From Bradyrhizobium sp. WD16 (lineage in GTDB: Bacteria > Pseudomonadota > Alphaproteobacteria > Rhizobiales > Xanthobacteraceae), in the NCBI RefSeq assembly GCF_024181725.1, contig NZ_CP028908.1, forward strand, positions 2,542,001 to 2,606,000: a DNA stretch of 64,000 nucleotides, given 5' to 3'. The position numbers and the translations under genes were made by a program. The notes below the pieces were generated by a model. It was not told the origin of the DNA and ran no database searches. It saw only the letters and a list, made by a program, of their open reading frames with translations. Positions 1 to 8,930 of this stretch are shown here, piece by piece (the first letter of the stretch is position 1; every line of letters starts with the position of its first letter).

Positions 1-103
1 TGCGGCCGAGCGCATCGAACAGTGCGACGCTGTCCGTCTGATCGGCCGCGCTCTCCGAATGCACCAGGGGCATGTAGAGGAAGCAGCGAAGGTCGGCCGC
101 CAT
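1..103 (-). pseudogene. DUF924-like protein, partial (fragment at window edge)
   Basis: Reading leftwards from an ATG at 101-103, the frame gives a peptide containing FLYMPLVHSE, ADQ and VALF in the spacing typical of the C-terminal half of DUF924 (TPR-like, function unknown). About 100 N-terminal residues expected for the family are missing: the same frame upstream lies inside the C-terminus of fadD and shows no family similarity. The fragment begins a few bases after the fadD stop. It is either an N-truncated remnant or a short reading frame that continues beyond the window. The family assignment is from remembered motif similarity only. Confidence 0.4.
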
Positions 104-114
104 GCGAGGGTTGC

Positions 115-1806
115 TCAGCCAGCCTGGGCCATCGGCGGCTTCTGGTCGCGCAGTTCGCGGCGCAGGATCTTGCCGACATTGGTCTTGGGCAATTCGGTTC
201 GGAATTCGACCTGCTTTGGCACCTTGTAGTTGGTGAGCTGGGTGTGGGCGAATTTGATGATGTCCTGGGCGGTGAGGTTCGGGTCCTTGCGCACGACGAA
301 GGCCTTGACCGCCTCGGTGGACTTCTCGTCCGGCACGCCCACCACCGCGCATTCCAGCACGCCCGGGTGGCTGGCGATCACCTCTTCCACCTCGTTGGGA
401 TAGACGTTGAAGCCCGAGACCAGGATCATGTCCTTCTTGCGGTCCACGATCTTGGTGTATCCGTCGGCATCCATGATGCCGATGTCGCCGGTGCGGAAGA
501 AGCCGTCCGTGGTCATCACCTTGGCGGTTTCTTCCGGTCGCCGCCAGTAGCCGGCCATCACCTGTGGGCCCTTGGCGCAGATTTCGCCGGCTGTGCCGAG
601 CGGAAGTTCGTTGCCGTCATCGTCGCGGATGGAGATGTAGGTCGAGGGCACCGGCAGGCCGATGGTGCCGGTGAAGTGGTCGATGTCGGCGGGGTTGCAG
701 GTCAGCGTCGGCGAGGTTTCCGACAGACCGTAGCCTTCCGACAGCGGGCAGCCGGTGGTCTTCAGCCACTCTTCTGCGACGGATTTCTGGACCGCCATGC
801 CGCCGCCGATCGAGGTCTTGAGCATCGAGAAGTCGACCTTCTTGAACTCCGGGTGATGCAGCAGCGCGTTGTAGAGGGTGTTGACGGCGGGGAAGTTGTT
901 GACCTTGTACTTCTGCAGCTCCTTGATGAAGCCGCCGATGTCGCGCGGATTGGGGATCAGCAGGTTGACGCCGCCGGCGCGCATGCCGAGCAGGAAACAG
1001 GCGGTCAGCGCGAAGATATGGTAGAGTGGCAGCGCGCAGACCATGAAGAGCTGGTCGACGATCGGTGGTTTGCGCAGCGCCGGCTGCAGCCAGGCGTCGT
1101 TCTGCAGCGTGTTGGCGAGGATGTTGCGATGGAGCAGCGTCGCGCCCTTGGAGGTGCCGGTCGTGCCACCGGTATATTGCAGGAAGGCGACGTCGTCGGG
1201 GCCAAGCGCAGGCTTGGCAAGTTCGAGCTTGCGGCCGGCGGCCAGGGCGTCGTTGAAGGTCACCGCCGTGGGCAGCGAGAAGGCGGGCACCATCTTCTTG
1301 ACCCGCCGCACCACGAAATTGACGATCACGCCCTTGAAGCCGAGCAGATCGCCCATGGTGGCAATGACGACATGGCGGATGTTGGTCCGGGCGATCACCT
1401 TTTCCAGCGTGATCGCGAAATTCTCCAGCAGCACGATCGCCTCGGCCCCGGAATCCTTGAGCTGATGCTCGAGCTCGCGGGGCGTGTAGAGCGGATTGAC
1501 GTTCACCACGGCGCAGCCGGCGCGCAGGATCGCGGCCACCGCGATCGGGTTCTGCAGCACGTTCGGCATCATCACCGCGATGCGGGTCCCCTTGGCGAAA
1601 CCCTTGCTCTGCACGTAGGCGGCAAAGGCCCGCGACATCTCGTCGAGCTCGCCGTAGGTGATCGCCTTGTCCATGCAGATGAAGGCCTTGCGATCCCGGA
1701 ATTTGGCGAAGCTCTCCTCGAGGAGCGCGACCAGCGAGGCATACTGGTTGACGTCGATATCCGCGGGTACGCCAGCAGGATAGTTCTTGAGCCAGATGCG
1801 CTCCAT
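115..1806 (-). CDS. fadD: Long-chain fatty acid--CoA ligase (FadD-type)
   Basis: ATP-dependent acyl-CoA synthetase that activates free fatty acids through an acyl-AMP intermediate, at the cytoplasmic face of the membrane. The 563 aa length is normal for FadD. Visible motifs are the AMP-binding P-loop YTGGTTGTSKG (about 211-221), GYGLSETSP (about 358-366), FRTGD (about 436-440) and the hinge and C-terminal domain with DRKKDMI and VSGFNVYPNEVEE. The ATG at 1806 follows a strong purine-rich ribosome site (AAGGGGG). It stands alone, facing away from the neighbouring carboxypeptidase. The exact chain-length preference cannot be read from the sequence. Confidence 0.9.
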   Translation of the reverse strand: MERIWLKNYPAGVPADIDVNQYASLVALLEESFAKFRDRKAFICMDKAITYGELDEMSRAFAAYVQSKGFAKGTRIAVMMPNVLQNPIAVAAILRAGCAVVNVNPLYTPRELEHQLKDSGAEAIVLLENFAITLEKVIARTNIRHVVIATMGDLLGFKGVIVNFVVRRVKKMVPAFSLPTAVTFNDALAAGRKLELAKPALGPDDVAFLQYTGGTTGTSKGATLLHRNILANTLQNDAWLQPALRKPPIVDQLFMVCALPLYHIFALTACFLLGMRAGGVNLLIPNPRDIGGFIKELQKYKVNNFPAVNTLYNALLHHPEFKKVDFSMLKTSIGGGMAVQKSVAEEWLKTTGCPLSEGYGLSETSPTLTCNPADIDHFTGTIGLPVPSTYISIRDDDGNELPLGTAGEICAKGPQVMAGYWRRPEETAKVMTTDGFFRTGDIGIMDADGYTKIVDRKKDMILVSGFNVYPNEVEEVIASHPGVLECAVVGVPDEKSTEAVKAFVVRKDPNLTAQDIIKFAHTQLTNYKVPKQVEFRTELPKTNVGKILRRELRDQKPPMAQAG

Positions 1807-2009
1807 GGTGCCCCCCTTGTCATTGAATAACCGGCCCGCTCTTGTTGCGCGGGTCCTGCTCGGATTGGTGGGGGAGTATTGGGCGAAGGAGCGCGCGCTG
1901 GCAAGCCGCTACGGCAATTTCCCGCTTCCGGCGGGAGCGATATTTGGCAAGATGGTACAGGTGCTTAGGCTGAGCGTTCCGGGCCGCGCGGGCTCTGGAC
2001 CGCCCCCTC

Positions 2010-3548
2010 TCAGCCCTTGGGCGCGCCGTCCACGGCGCGCTCGGTGACCGGCTTGGGGTCCTTCTTGCTGTCCTTGCGGGCGGCGGGTTTGGCGGCGCCC
2101 TCGGCGTTGGTGCCGGGCTTCACTGCCTTAGGGGCAGGTTTGGCGGCGGGCTTGGCCACCGCTGTCGCGGCGTCCGACTTGGCCTCGGGCTTGGCGGCAG
2201 TCGTCACTGCCGGCCTGACCGCCAGCCTGGTGGCCGATGCCGGCTTGGCGGCCGTCTTGGCATCGGACTTCGTCTCTGACTTGGCTTGCGGCTTTGCTTC
2301 CGGCTTTGCTTCCGACTTGGCTTCCGGCTTGGCGGCGACCTGCTTGGTGTCGCCGGCCGCCTTGGGCTTGGCGGCGTGCGCCTTCCGCGCCTTCGGCTTC
2401 TGGCTTTCGGCTTCCGCGGCATTGGCGGCGATCAGGGCCGTGCCGGTCTTGGTCGGACCGGTGTAGACGATCACCGGCTGCGCCGCCGCGGGGGCCTGCG
2501 CCAGCATCTCCGCCGGCTTGAGCTGTCCCGGCTGCAGCCCCGCGAACAGCGACAAAGAGCTGCCTTCGCCGGATGCGGTGGTGGCGTTGTCGTCATCGGA
2601 TTCCGGCGCCTGCTGGCGCTTGCGGTGCGGGCCGCACATGTCGTCGCGCAGGTTGGGCGGATCGGCATTGACCGGGACCAGCTGGTCCACGGTGCCGAGC
2701 GAGGGCGCCAGCCAGGCGAGGCTGACGCCGGAGAAGCCGCGCTCGAGCAGTTGCGCGGCCTTGTAGGCGCGCATGCTGGACGAAGAGGCGCCGAGCACCA
2801 CCGCGATCAGGCGCTTGTTGTTGCGCGTCGCCGAGGCGACGAGGTTGAAGCCCGACGCGCAGATGAAGCCGGTCTTCATGCCGTCGGCGCCTGGATAGCG
2901 GCCAATCAGGCTGTTGAAGTTGCGGGTGATGCGGCGACCGAATTTGATCGCCGGAATGTGGACGAAATATTCGTATTCCGGCAGGTCGTGCAGGATCGCG
3001 CGGGCGAGGACGGCGAGGTCGCGCGCCGAGCTGACGTGGCCGTCCGCCGGCAATCCGTTCGGATTGACGAAATGGGACTGGGTCATGCCGAGGCGGGCGG
3101 CATTGCGATTCATGTCGTCGGCGAAATCCTCGATCGTGCCGTCGAGCCCTTCGGCCAGTACCACCGCCATGTCGTTGGCCGACTTCACCATCATCATCTT
3201 CATGGCATTGTCGACCGTGACCTGGGTGCCCGGCGGCAAGCCCATCTTGGAGGGAGCCTGCGACGCCGCGGTCGGCGAGACCGTCAGCAGGGTGTCGAGC
3301 GACAGCCTGCCGTCCCTGACCGCCTTGAGCACGACATAGGCCGTCATCAGCTTGGTCACCGATGCCGGATACCAGGGATAGGTGGCGTTTTCGGCGTGCA
3401 GCACCTTGCCGGTATCGGCCTCCACCAGCAGCAGGGATTCGGCATCGGCCTGACGGGCCGTCGACATCACGCCCACGAGCGCGGCGAAGGCGAGGGCCAA
3501 TAGATGTCGGCTGCAAAGCTTGCGGAGCGGAGCGGTCAGGACTTGCAC
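2010..3548 (-). CDS. D-alanyl-D-alanine carboxypeptidase (S11, DacA/DacC-like) with Lys/Ala-rich tail
   Basis: Periplasmic low-molecular-mass penicillin-binding protein that trims the terminal D-Ala of peptidoglycan pentapeptides. An N-terminal signal peptide ends near residue 36. The three S11 motifs are intact: SVTK (S63-K66), SAN (123-125) and KTG (225-227). After the catalytic domain (about 38-270) the protein carries a long low-complexity region rich in Lys, Ala and Pro with repeated KPEAKSEAK-type units, bringing it to 512 aa. The tail may bind the cell wall or membrane, which is inference. The start is GTG at 3548. An alternative internal start would remove part of the signal peptide. 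Confidence 0.88.
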   Translation of the reverse strand: MQVLTAPLRKLCSRHLLALAFAALVGVMSTARQADAESLLLVEADTGKVLHAENATYPWYPASVTKLMTAYVVLKAVRDGRLSLDTLLTVSPTAASQAPSKMGLPPGTQVTVDNAMKMMMVKSANDMAVVLAEGLDGTIEDFADDMNRNAARLGMTQSHFVNPNGLPADGHVSSARDLAVLARAILHDLPEYEYFVHIPAIKFGRRITRNFNSLIGRYPGADGMKTGFICASGFNLVASATRNNKRLIAVVLGASSSSMRAYKAAQLLERGFSGVSLAWLAPSLGTVDQLVPVNADPPNLRDDMCGPHRKRQQAPESDDDNATTASGEGSSLSLFAGLQPGQLKPAEMLAQAPAAAQPVIVYTGPTKTGTALIAANAAEAESQKPKARKAHAAKPKAAGDTKQVAAKPEAKSEAKPEAKPQAKSETKSDAKTAAKPASATRLAVRPAVTTAAKPEAKSDAATAVAKPAAKPAPKAVKPGTNAEGAAKPAARKDSKKDPKPVTERAVDGAPKG

Positions 3549-3769
3549 GTGGCGATTCCGGAAGTTTGAGAGATCATCTGCGACCAGCGGCCGGGTTCTG
3601 CTGTCAGACCGGAAGGTTCTGCGAGGAAGATCGTGGATAGTCCCCGGAGCGGCGAGCGCGCCCCGCGCCAGCCAAATCTATACGGTCTTGCGTTGGCAGA
3701 ACAGTGCCCGGCTGCATCGGCGGCGGGCTCGGAGTCAGGCATGAAAGGGGCCAAATTTCGGCGCTCGCT

Positions 3770-3826
3770 CGTTTCAGCATTGCAGCGCGTTCTTCAAACG
3801 CACCAGATCCAAAACCGCACTAAAAT
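3770..3826 (-). repeat. Type-D intergenic repeat (copy 1)
   Basis: On the minus strand this reads TAGTGCGG...GGATCTG...CGCTGCAATGCTGA. Related text (GTGCGG, GGATCTG, CAGCATTGCAGCG) recurs at 6319-6361, and a shorter part at 41442-41463. Like the other repeat modules it starts with TAGTG. The 3549-3769 stretch before it shows no supported gene. Confidence 0.5.
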
Positions 3827-3836
3827 CATATTGATG

Positions 3837-4073
3837 CTAGTGCCCCTGGTTTCCAACGTTCGTAGAAGCGCCTGCTGCAAAGGAATACGAACGTTGGAAA
3901 CGGGACACTAGTGTCCTGTCTCCGAATTACCGCTTCATTTGCCTCACCCTCGCACGGTCATTCGGAGACATCAGGACACTAGCAAAATCAAAAAGCTAGT
4001 GCGGCTTATGTCTCGCAATTGCCTACAGGGGCTTGCCGCAAAGGGCATAGGCAATTGCGAGGCGCCGCACTAG
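3837..4073. repeat. Composite palindromic cluster 1: modules A-B-spacer-C
   Basis: There are three imperfect palindromes, each bounded by CTAG. Module A (3837-3911) has arms TTTCCAACGTTCG and CGAACGTTGGAAA. Module B (3908-3982) has arms TCTCCGAAT and ATTCGGAGA and shares a CTAG with A. Module C (3996-4073) has arms CTCGCAATTGCCTA and TAGGCAATTGCGAG. A 13-base AT-rich spacer separates B and C and is conserved in other clusters. The terminal CTAG of C provides the TAG stop of the ndvA-like gene (4070-4072). The structure could act as a transcript 3' end, but it has no typical T-run. Confidence 0.9.
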
Positions 4074-5854
4074 CCCCTCATCTGTGCCGGTGCCGCCTTG
4101 TCCTGCAGCATGAACTGGGCGCGGGCGAGATCGGCGAAGTGCCCGCCGCGGGCGATCAGTTCATCGAAAGTTCCACTTTCGATCACCTTGCTGTCGCTGA
4201 AGACCAGGATCCGCGTGGCGTTGCGGATGGTGGAGAGCCGGTGCGCGATGACGAAGGTCGTGCGGCCACGCATGACGGTATCGAGGGCCGTATTGAGGCG
4301 CGCCTCGGTCACCGCGTCGAGCGCGCTGGTCGCCTCGTCGAGGATCAGGATCGGCGGGTTTTTGAGCAGCGCCCGCGCGATCGATAGCCGCTGGCGCTCA
4401 CCGCCGGACAGCATGCGGCCGCGCTCGCCGGCATGGGTGTCGAACTTGTGCTCGGAGCGCTCGATGAAATCCAGCGCCTGGGCCCGGGCGGCGGCCTCGC
4501 GCAGTTCCGCATCGGTGGCGTCGGGCTTGCCGACCCTCAGATTCTCGGCGATCGAGCGGTTGAACAGCAGGGCTTCCTGGAACACGACGCCGATATTTCG
4601 CCGTAGCGCGGTCAAGGTCATGCCGCGAATGTCCATGCCGTCGATGCGGATGATGCCGGATTGCGGATCGAAGGCGCGATGCAGCAGCGCGATGGCGGTG
4701 GACTTGCCGGCCCCGGTCGGTCCGACCAGGGCGATGGTTTCGCCGGGCAGGGCGGTGAAGGAGAGGTCCTGCACCGCGGGCCGCTTGCCGTCATAGGAGA
4801 AGGACACGTCGACGAATTCGACGAGGCCCTGCAGCCGGCCCGGGTCGATGGCGTCCCGATGGTCGCGCACTGCGGGCACCGCGTCGAGCACGCCGTAGAA
4901 CTCCTGCAACCGGGGCGCTTCCAGGAAGATGCTGTTGATGAAGCCCACCACCTGTTCGAGCTTCTGGATCAGCATGGAGGCGAAGGAGACGAACATCACG
5001 ATCTCGCCGATGCTGGCAAGGCCGTCGCCGTGCAGGACGATGCCGACGACGAAGATCGCGAGAATGGTGATGGTGGTGGAAGCCCGCGTCATCACCGCGA
5101 CGACCGCCCACCAGGACAGCACCGGAATCTGCACCGAGAGCAGCTTGTCGGCAACGCTGCGCAGGTCCTGGACCTCGGCCTCGACCCGGACATAGCTTTG
5201 CACCAGTGCGACGTTGCCGAGGGCGTCGGAAGCGCGCGCGGCGAGGTCGCCGAAGTGATCTTCGACCGCGCTCTGCATGCTGTAGGTCTTGCGCACCACC
5301 ATCGTGGTCAGCGCCGTGAAGATGACGCACAGCGCGAACAGCAGGATGGCGAGCCGCCAGTTGAGGTAGAGCGACAGCGGCAGCAGCACCAGCAGCGACA
5401 GGATGGCGGCGAAGTGTTCACGGAAGAAGCCGAGCCAGAGCCGCCACAGCGCATCCGTGCCTTGCAGCATCACCTTCATCAGCCGGCCGGAATGCACGCC
5501 GCTGTGGAAGGTCAGCGGCAATTGCAGGATGTGCTCGAAATAGCTGGTCAGCACGGCCTGGCGCTGGCGATGCGAGAGGCGGTCGGCGTGGAGGGCGACG
5601 ATCACGCCGCAGCCGATGGTGAACAGACCGAATGCCACCCAGGCGCCGAGCATCGGCCATACCCGTGGCGGAGTACCGGCGAGACCACCGCCTTCCGGCA
5701 CGGCGGAGAGCGCATCGATGATGCGGCCGAACAGCACGGGTTCGGCGAACTGCGCCACCGCGAGCAGGAGATTGGCGACGGCCAGTATCCAGCCAAGTCT
5801 GGCCTCGCGGCCGAGTAGTTGCAGCGCGCGGGTGTAGAGGCGGAGAAAAGCCAT
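4070..5854 (-). CDS. ndvA: ABC exporter, ATPase-permease fusion (NdvA/ChvA-like glucan exporter)
   Basis: Inner-membrane half-transporter of 594 aa with an N-terminal transmembrane domain (about 15-300) and a C-terminal ATPase. The ATPase has Walker [10 protein letters not shown] (about 376), signature LSGGERQR, Walker [13 protein letters not shown] and H-loop IAHRLST. The opening ([22 protein letters not shown]) and the region around [12 protein letters not shown] resemble NdvA/ChvA, which export cyclic beta-1,2-glucan to the periplasm. The start is placed at 5854 because NdvA proteins begin there. The frame stays open to 6139, but the extension has no family similarity. The stop codon lies in the CTAG end of a repeat. 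The substrate is inferred from family resemblance only, since no glucan synthase is nearby. Confidence 0.78.
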   Translation of the reverse strand: MAFLRLYTRALQLLGREARLGWILAVANLLLAVAQFAEPVLFGRIIDALSAVPEGGGLAGTPPRVWPMLGAWVAFGLFTIGCGVIVALHADRLSHRQRQAVLTSYFEHILQLPLTFHSGVHSGRLMKVMLQGTDALWRLWLGFFREHFAAILSLLVLLPLSLYLNWRLAILLFALCVIFTALTTMVVRKTYSMQSAVEDHFGDLAARASDALGNVALVQSYVRVEAEVQDLRSVADKLLSVQIPVLSWWAVVAVMTRASTTITILAIFVVGIVLHGDGLASIGEIVMFVSFASMLIQKLEQVVGFINSIFLEAPRLQEFYGVLDAVPAVRDHRDAIDPGRLQGLVEFVDVSFSYDGKRPAVQDLSFTALPGETIALVGPTGAGKSTAIALLHRAFDPQSGIIRIDGMDIRGMTLTALRRNIGVVFQEALLFNRSIAENLRVGKPDATDAELREAAARAQALDFIERSEHKFDTHAGERGRMLSGGERQRLSIARALLKNPPILILDEATSALDAVTEARLNTALDTVMRGRTTFVIAHRLSTIRNATRILVFSDSKVIESGTFDELIARGGHFADLARAQFMLQDKAAPAQMRG

Positions 5855-6068
5855 GTCCGGCGGCCCCCAAGCGATTTTGGCCGCGATCTTAGCCGGGCGC
5901 GGCGGCGGGCGATACTGCCGTGGCGCGTTGTCCGCAACGCTGCTTGCTGCCGTGGGGGGAGCGCATCTCTCCGGGACGGTTGAGCGGTCCGATTCGGCAG
6001 GATCGTGCATGAGCCTTGTGCGCGTCGCCGCGGAACCTACATGTTCAAGGGATCGTTGTGATCCGGGC

Positions 6069-6319
6069 GAGTGTCCTGTTTCCGAAATTCGTGAGTTGGT
6101 TGCGGCATCGTCCGGACACGAACTTCGAAAAGCGGGCACTGGTGTCCTGTCTCCGAATTACCGCTCCATTTGCCTCATGCTCGCACGGTCATTCGGAGAC
6201 ATCAGGACACTAGCGAAATCAAAGTGCTAGTGTGGCTTATGTCTCGCAATTGCCTACGAGAGCCTTGCCGCAAAAGCCTTGCCGCAAAGACGGTAGGCAA
6301 TTGCGAGACGCCACACTGG
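6069..6319. repeat. Composite palindromic cluster 2: degenerate A, B, spacer, C
   Basis: It fills most of the gap 5855-6390. A degenerate A-like module lies at 6069-6142 (TGTCCTGTTTCC ... GCGGGCACTGG). It is followed by B (6139-6213), a conserved AT-rich spacer, and C (6227-6319). C carries an internal duplication of AGCCTTGCCGCAAA. The outer CTAG of B on the left and of C on the right have mutated to CTGG, so this cluster looks older than the others. Confidence 0.85.
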
Positions 6320-6361
6320 TGCGGTGGATCTGACGCTCGCATCAGCATTGCAGCGAATTCG
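6319..6361 (+). repeat. Type-D intergenic repeat (copy 2)
   Basis: The stretch 6319-6340 is identical over 22 bases to 41442-41463. It continues with CAGCATTGCAGCG, which is also present in the type-D copy near 3777. It abuts the right end of module C of cluster 2. Confidence 0.6.
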
Positions 6362-6390
6362 TCGTAGACACTGGCGCGAGGAGTTCTCCG

Positions 6391-6750
6391 ATGACCAAGA
6401 CGCGAGGATTGTGGAAGCCCGCCGGCCGCGTCGTCATGCTGGCGCTGATCGGTGCCATGGCGACGACGGCGATCGAGACGCAGCCGGTGCTGGCCGCATC
6501 GACCGCCAGCACCGTGGCGGCGAGCAAGGCCACGGATTTCAGCGCCGCGCGACGGCGCTATGCGCGGCGCTACTATCGCGGCGACGGCGCCGCCGCAGCG
6601 GCCGCCTTCGGCAGTTTCATGGGCCTGATGGGCGGCATCATCGCCGAGCAGCAGCGCCGCGATTATTACGACCGCTATTACGGCTACGGCCCGGGCTACT
6701 ATTACGGGCCACCGCCGGGCTACTACGGGCCGCGCTATTACGGCTGGTGA
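6391..6750 (+). CDS. Secreted Ala- and Tyr/Gly-rich small protein
   Basis: The 119 aa product has an N-terminal signal peptide (hydrophobic stretch about 14-34, cleavage near VLAAS). A short basic segment with RRRYARRYYR follows, then a hydrophobic AAAAAAFGSFMGLMGGIIA segment, and a C-terminus of YYG/GYY/PPGYYG repeats. No catalytic motif is visible. Similar short glycine/tyrosine-rich exported proteins are common in Bradyrhizobium relatives and have no established role. The ATG at 6391 is the first start that includes the signal peptide. It is likely monocistronic. Confidence 0.7.
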   Translation: MTKTRGLWKPAGRVVMLALIGAMATTAIETQPVLAASTASTVAASKATDFSAARRRYARRYYRGDGAAAAAAFGSFMGLMGGIIAEQQRRDYYDRYYGYGPGYYYGPPPGYYGPRYYGW

Positions 6751-6901
6751 GATTACGGCTGGTGAGCGGTTCCGGCCGCGTCCGGTGCTGCCGCGGCGCT
6801 TGCCGGCTGTCGGCGGGCCGAGGCGTTGATCGCGCGCCCGGGCGCTGTCGTCCGGCGCGCCATTAACACCCCTGACATCTGCTTGCTGTAGCGTTGGTGA
6901 A

Positions 6902-7309
6902 ATGAGTGATTCGCTGGAACGACTCTTTGCGGCGGTCATCGAGGCGCGGGATCTTGATCCCGACGTTTCGCGCACCGCGCGCCTGTTGCAGCGTGGGCCG
7001 TCAAAAATGGCCAAGAAGCTCGCCGAGGAGGCGATCGAAGTCGCCCTTGATGCGATCAGCGGTACGCCCGAGGCGGTGGTGCGGGAAAGCGCCGATCTGC
7101 TCTATCATCTCACGGTGTTGTGGGCCGCTGCCGGCGTGAAGCCGGCGGACATCTGGGCCGAAATGACCCGGCGCGAGGAACTGCTCGGAATCGCCGAGAA
7201 GCTCCCCAAAGCCACCGGCAAGGGCGCCAGGCAGGCGCGTCGAGTTGCCGCATCACGTCCGGGCGGCCATGCGGTGGTCGCCATCGGCGGCGGCCGGCTG
7301 GGCAAGTAG
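6902..7309 (+). CDS. hisE: Phosphoribosyl-ATP pyrophosphohydrolase (HisE-like)
   Basis: A MazG-fold enzyme that converts PR-ATP to PR-AMP in histidine biosynthesis. The 135 aa product shows the family core KLAEEAIEVALDA and ESADLLYHLTVLW, with the acidic metal-binding residues in place. The N-terminus LERLFAAVIEAR and the RTARLLQRGPSKMAKK stretch also fit HisE. Unlike the usual arrangement in this group, no other his gene is nearby, and the C-terminal 35 residues are a basic extension after the conserved domain. It may be a second, divergent HisE or a repurposed MazG-like pyrophosphatase. Confidence 0.75.
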   Translation: MSDSLERLFAAVIEARDLDPDVSRTARLLQRGPSKMAKKLAEEAIEVALDAISGTPEAVVRESADLLYHLTVLWAAAGVKPADIWAEMTRREELLGIAEKLPKATGKGARQARRVAASRPGGHAVVAIGGGRLGK

Positions 7310-7421
7310 CGCCGAACCAAAGCGGTTTGCGCCGGCGCGCTTTCGCTTTATACCCACAGCGCCCCGGCCACCCCGGCCTTCTTCAGCCGCATGTCGGCCC
7401 GCAGGACCTCGATCACACCTC

Positions 7422-8003
7422 ATGCTGAGACGTATCTACGACTGGTGCATCATTGCCGCCGACCGGCCCTACGCGCTCTGGATCATCGCCGCGGTGTCCT
7501 TCGCCGAGAGTTCGTTCTTTCCGGTGCCCCCGGACGTGATGCTGATTCCGATGTCGCTGGCGCGGCCGCAACGGGCCTGGCTCTATGCGGTCATCTGCAC
7601 CGTCGCCTCGGTCGCCGGCGGCCTGCTCGGCTATGCGATCGGTGCCGTTCTTTACGATTCCATCGGGCAGTGGTTGATCCAGCTGTATGGCTATGGCGAC
7701 AAGGTCGAGGCCTTCCGGACCGCCTATGCCGAATACGGCGCCTGGATCATCCTGCTGAAGGGGCTGACCCCGATCCCCTACAAGATCGTCACCATCACCT
7801 CGGGCTTTGCCGGCTACAATCTGCCGCTGTTCGTCCTGTTTTCGGTGATCGCGCGCGGCGGCCGGTTCTTCATCGTCGCCATCCTGCTCAATCGCTACGG
7901 CAGCTGGATCAGGTCGCAGATCGAGGCGCGTCTCGGGATGTGGGTGGCGATCGGCGCTGCGGTGCTGGTCGCGGGCTTCATCATCGCCGTTCGTTTGTTC
8001 TGA
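7422..8003 (+). CDS. DedA/YqaA-like inner-membrane protein (VTT domain)
   Basis: The 193 aa polytopic protein has the SNARE-associated/VTT family hallmarks: FAESSFFPVPPDVML near 24-38, GGLLGYAIG near 65-73, and KGLTPIPYKIVTITSGFAGY around 115-134. The family contributes to membrane homeostasis or lipid scrambling, and the specific role of this member is unknown. The ATG at 7422 gives the conserved YqaA N-terminus. The frame is open upstream to 7245, but that part overlaps hisE and looks non-native. Confidence 0.82.
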   Translation: MLRRIYDWCIIAADRPYALWIIAAVSFAESSFFPVPPDVMLIPMSLARPQRAWLYAVICTVASVAGGLLGYAIGAVLYDSIGQWLIQLYGYGDKVEAFRTAYAEYGAWIILLKGLTPIPYKIVTITSGFAGYNLPLFVLFSVIARGGRFFIVAILLNRYGSWIRSQIEARLGMWVAIGAAVLVAGFIIAVRLF

Positions 8004-8122
8004 GGGTTTTCCGTCCGCGCCACCCGGCACGGAATGCGCCATTGCGGTGACCGGGCAAAAGCGGATATCCCTTAATTTCACCCGGCAAGGGCCTTTGCCG
8101 CCTGTGAGGTCATGATCGAACC

Positions 8123-8761
8123 ATGTCGCGCCCGGCCATGACGGATCTGCGCCAGAGCGGGATCTCCGGGGATGTTCCCTCCGCCGGGGCATTGTTGCCC
8201 GCCGTGATTGCGGTCCTGACCCTTGTCGTGACCAATTTCGCAGCGCTGCCGGCCGCCGCTCAGCAGGCCGTCCCGCCCTCCGAACCACCCCCAGTACTCC
8301 GGGCCTTGCCGGATTCCGGTGCCTCGGCCGATCAGACCCGCCCTGATCAAAGTCGCTCCGATCAAGTTGATCCGATGGCGCCGAACCGGCCGGGCTTCAT
8401 CGACGAGGTTGGCAAATGGCTTCACGCGCCGTCGTGGGGACTGCCCTCGGTCAAATCGCCGCAGCAGACGCTCGAGGAATGGAATAAGAGCACCCGCGAG
8501 GCGACCGACAATCTGACGCGAATGTCGCGGCAGCAGGTGGTGAGCGGCCGCGTCAAATGTCCGGTCGCGATCAACGGTGCGCCGGACTGCAAGATCGCGG
8601 CGACGAAGATGTGCACTGACAAGGGCTTCAAGGACGGGCAGAGCCTCGATTCCGATTCCGCCGAAAACTGCCCGGCGGCTGTGCTGCTGTCAGGCGACAA
8701 GCCCAAGCAGCGGCAGGCCTGTATTCTGGAAAATTTCGTCATACGGGCGCTCTGTCAATAA
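8123..8761 (+). CDS. Uncharacterised exported protein
   Basis: The 212 aa product starts with a hydrophobic export signal (about 20-46, ending near AAAQQA). A Pro/Ser/Asp-rich linker follows, then a globular C-terminal part. Cys residues (VKCPVAI, DCKI, KMCTDKG, ENCPAAV, QACILE and the penultimate Cys) suggest periplasmic disulfides. No known enzymatic motif is visible. The ATG at 8138 is an equally possible start. Confidence 0.65.
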   Translation: MSRPAMTDLRQSGISGDVPSAGALLPAVIAVLTLVVTNFAALPAAAQQAVPPSEPPPVLRALPDSGASADQTRPDQSRSDQVDPMAPNRPGFIDEVGKWLHAPSWGLPSVKSPQQTLEEWNKSTREATDNLTRMSRQQVVSGRVKCPVAINGAPDCKIAATKMCTDKGFKDGQSLDSDSAENCPAAVLLSGDKPKQRQACILENFVIRALCQ

Positions 8762-8930
8762 GGCGCGCTTCGAGCGCCTTCCCCCGGATTGCTTTTCCTG
8801 TCCTCCTTCTGGCATCGTGCCGCACCACGAGTAGGCCGCCGGCGCGGCATGGCAGCGCATCGGCGCAAGGTCGCGAATTTGGCGCCTGCTACGCTGCGAT
8901 CGGAACTTCAGGGGAAGGAATTTCTGCACA

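Noticed and set aside
22-1830. Long plus-strand open frame of 602 codons
   Set aside because: It is antisense to the clear FadD frame, has Arg/Gly/His-rich composition typical of GC-rich shadows, and has no family motif.
3837-4073. Possible CRISPR array in the repeated palindromes
   Set aside because: The units are three different palindromes joined directly, not identical repeats separated by unique spacers of constant length, and no cas genes are present.
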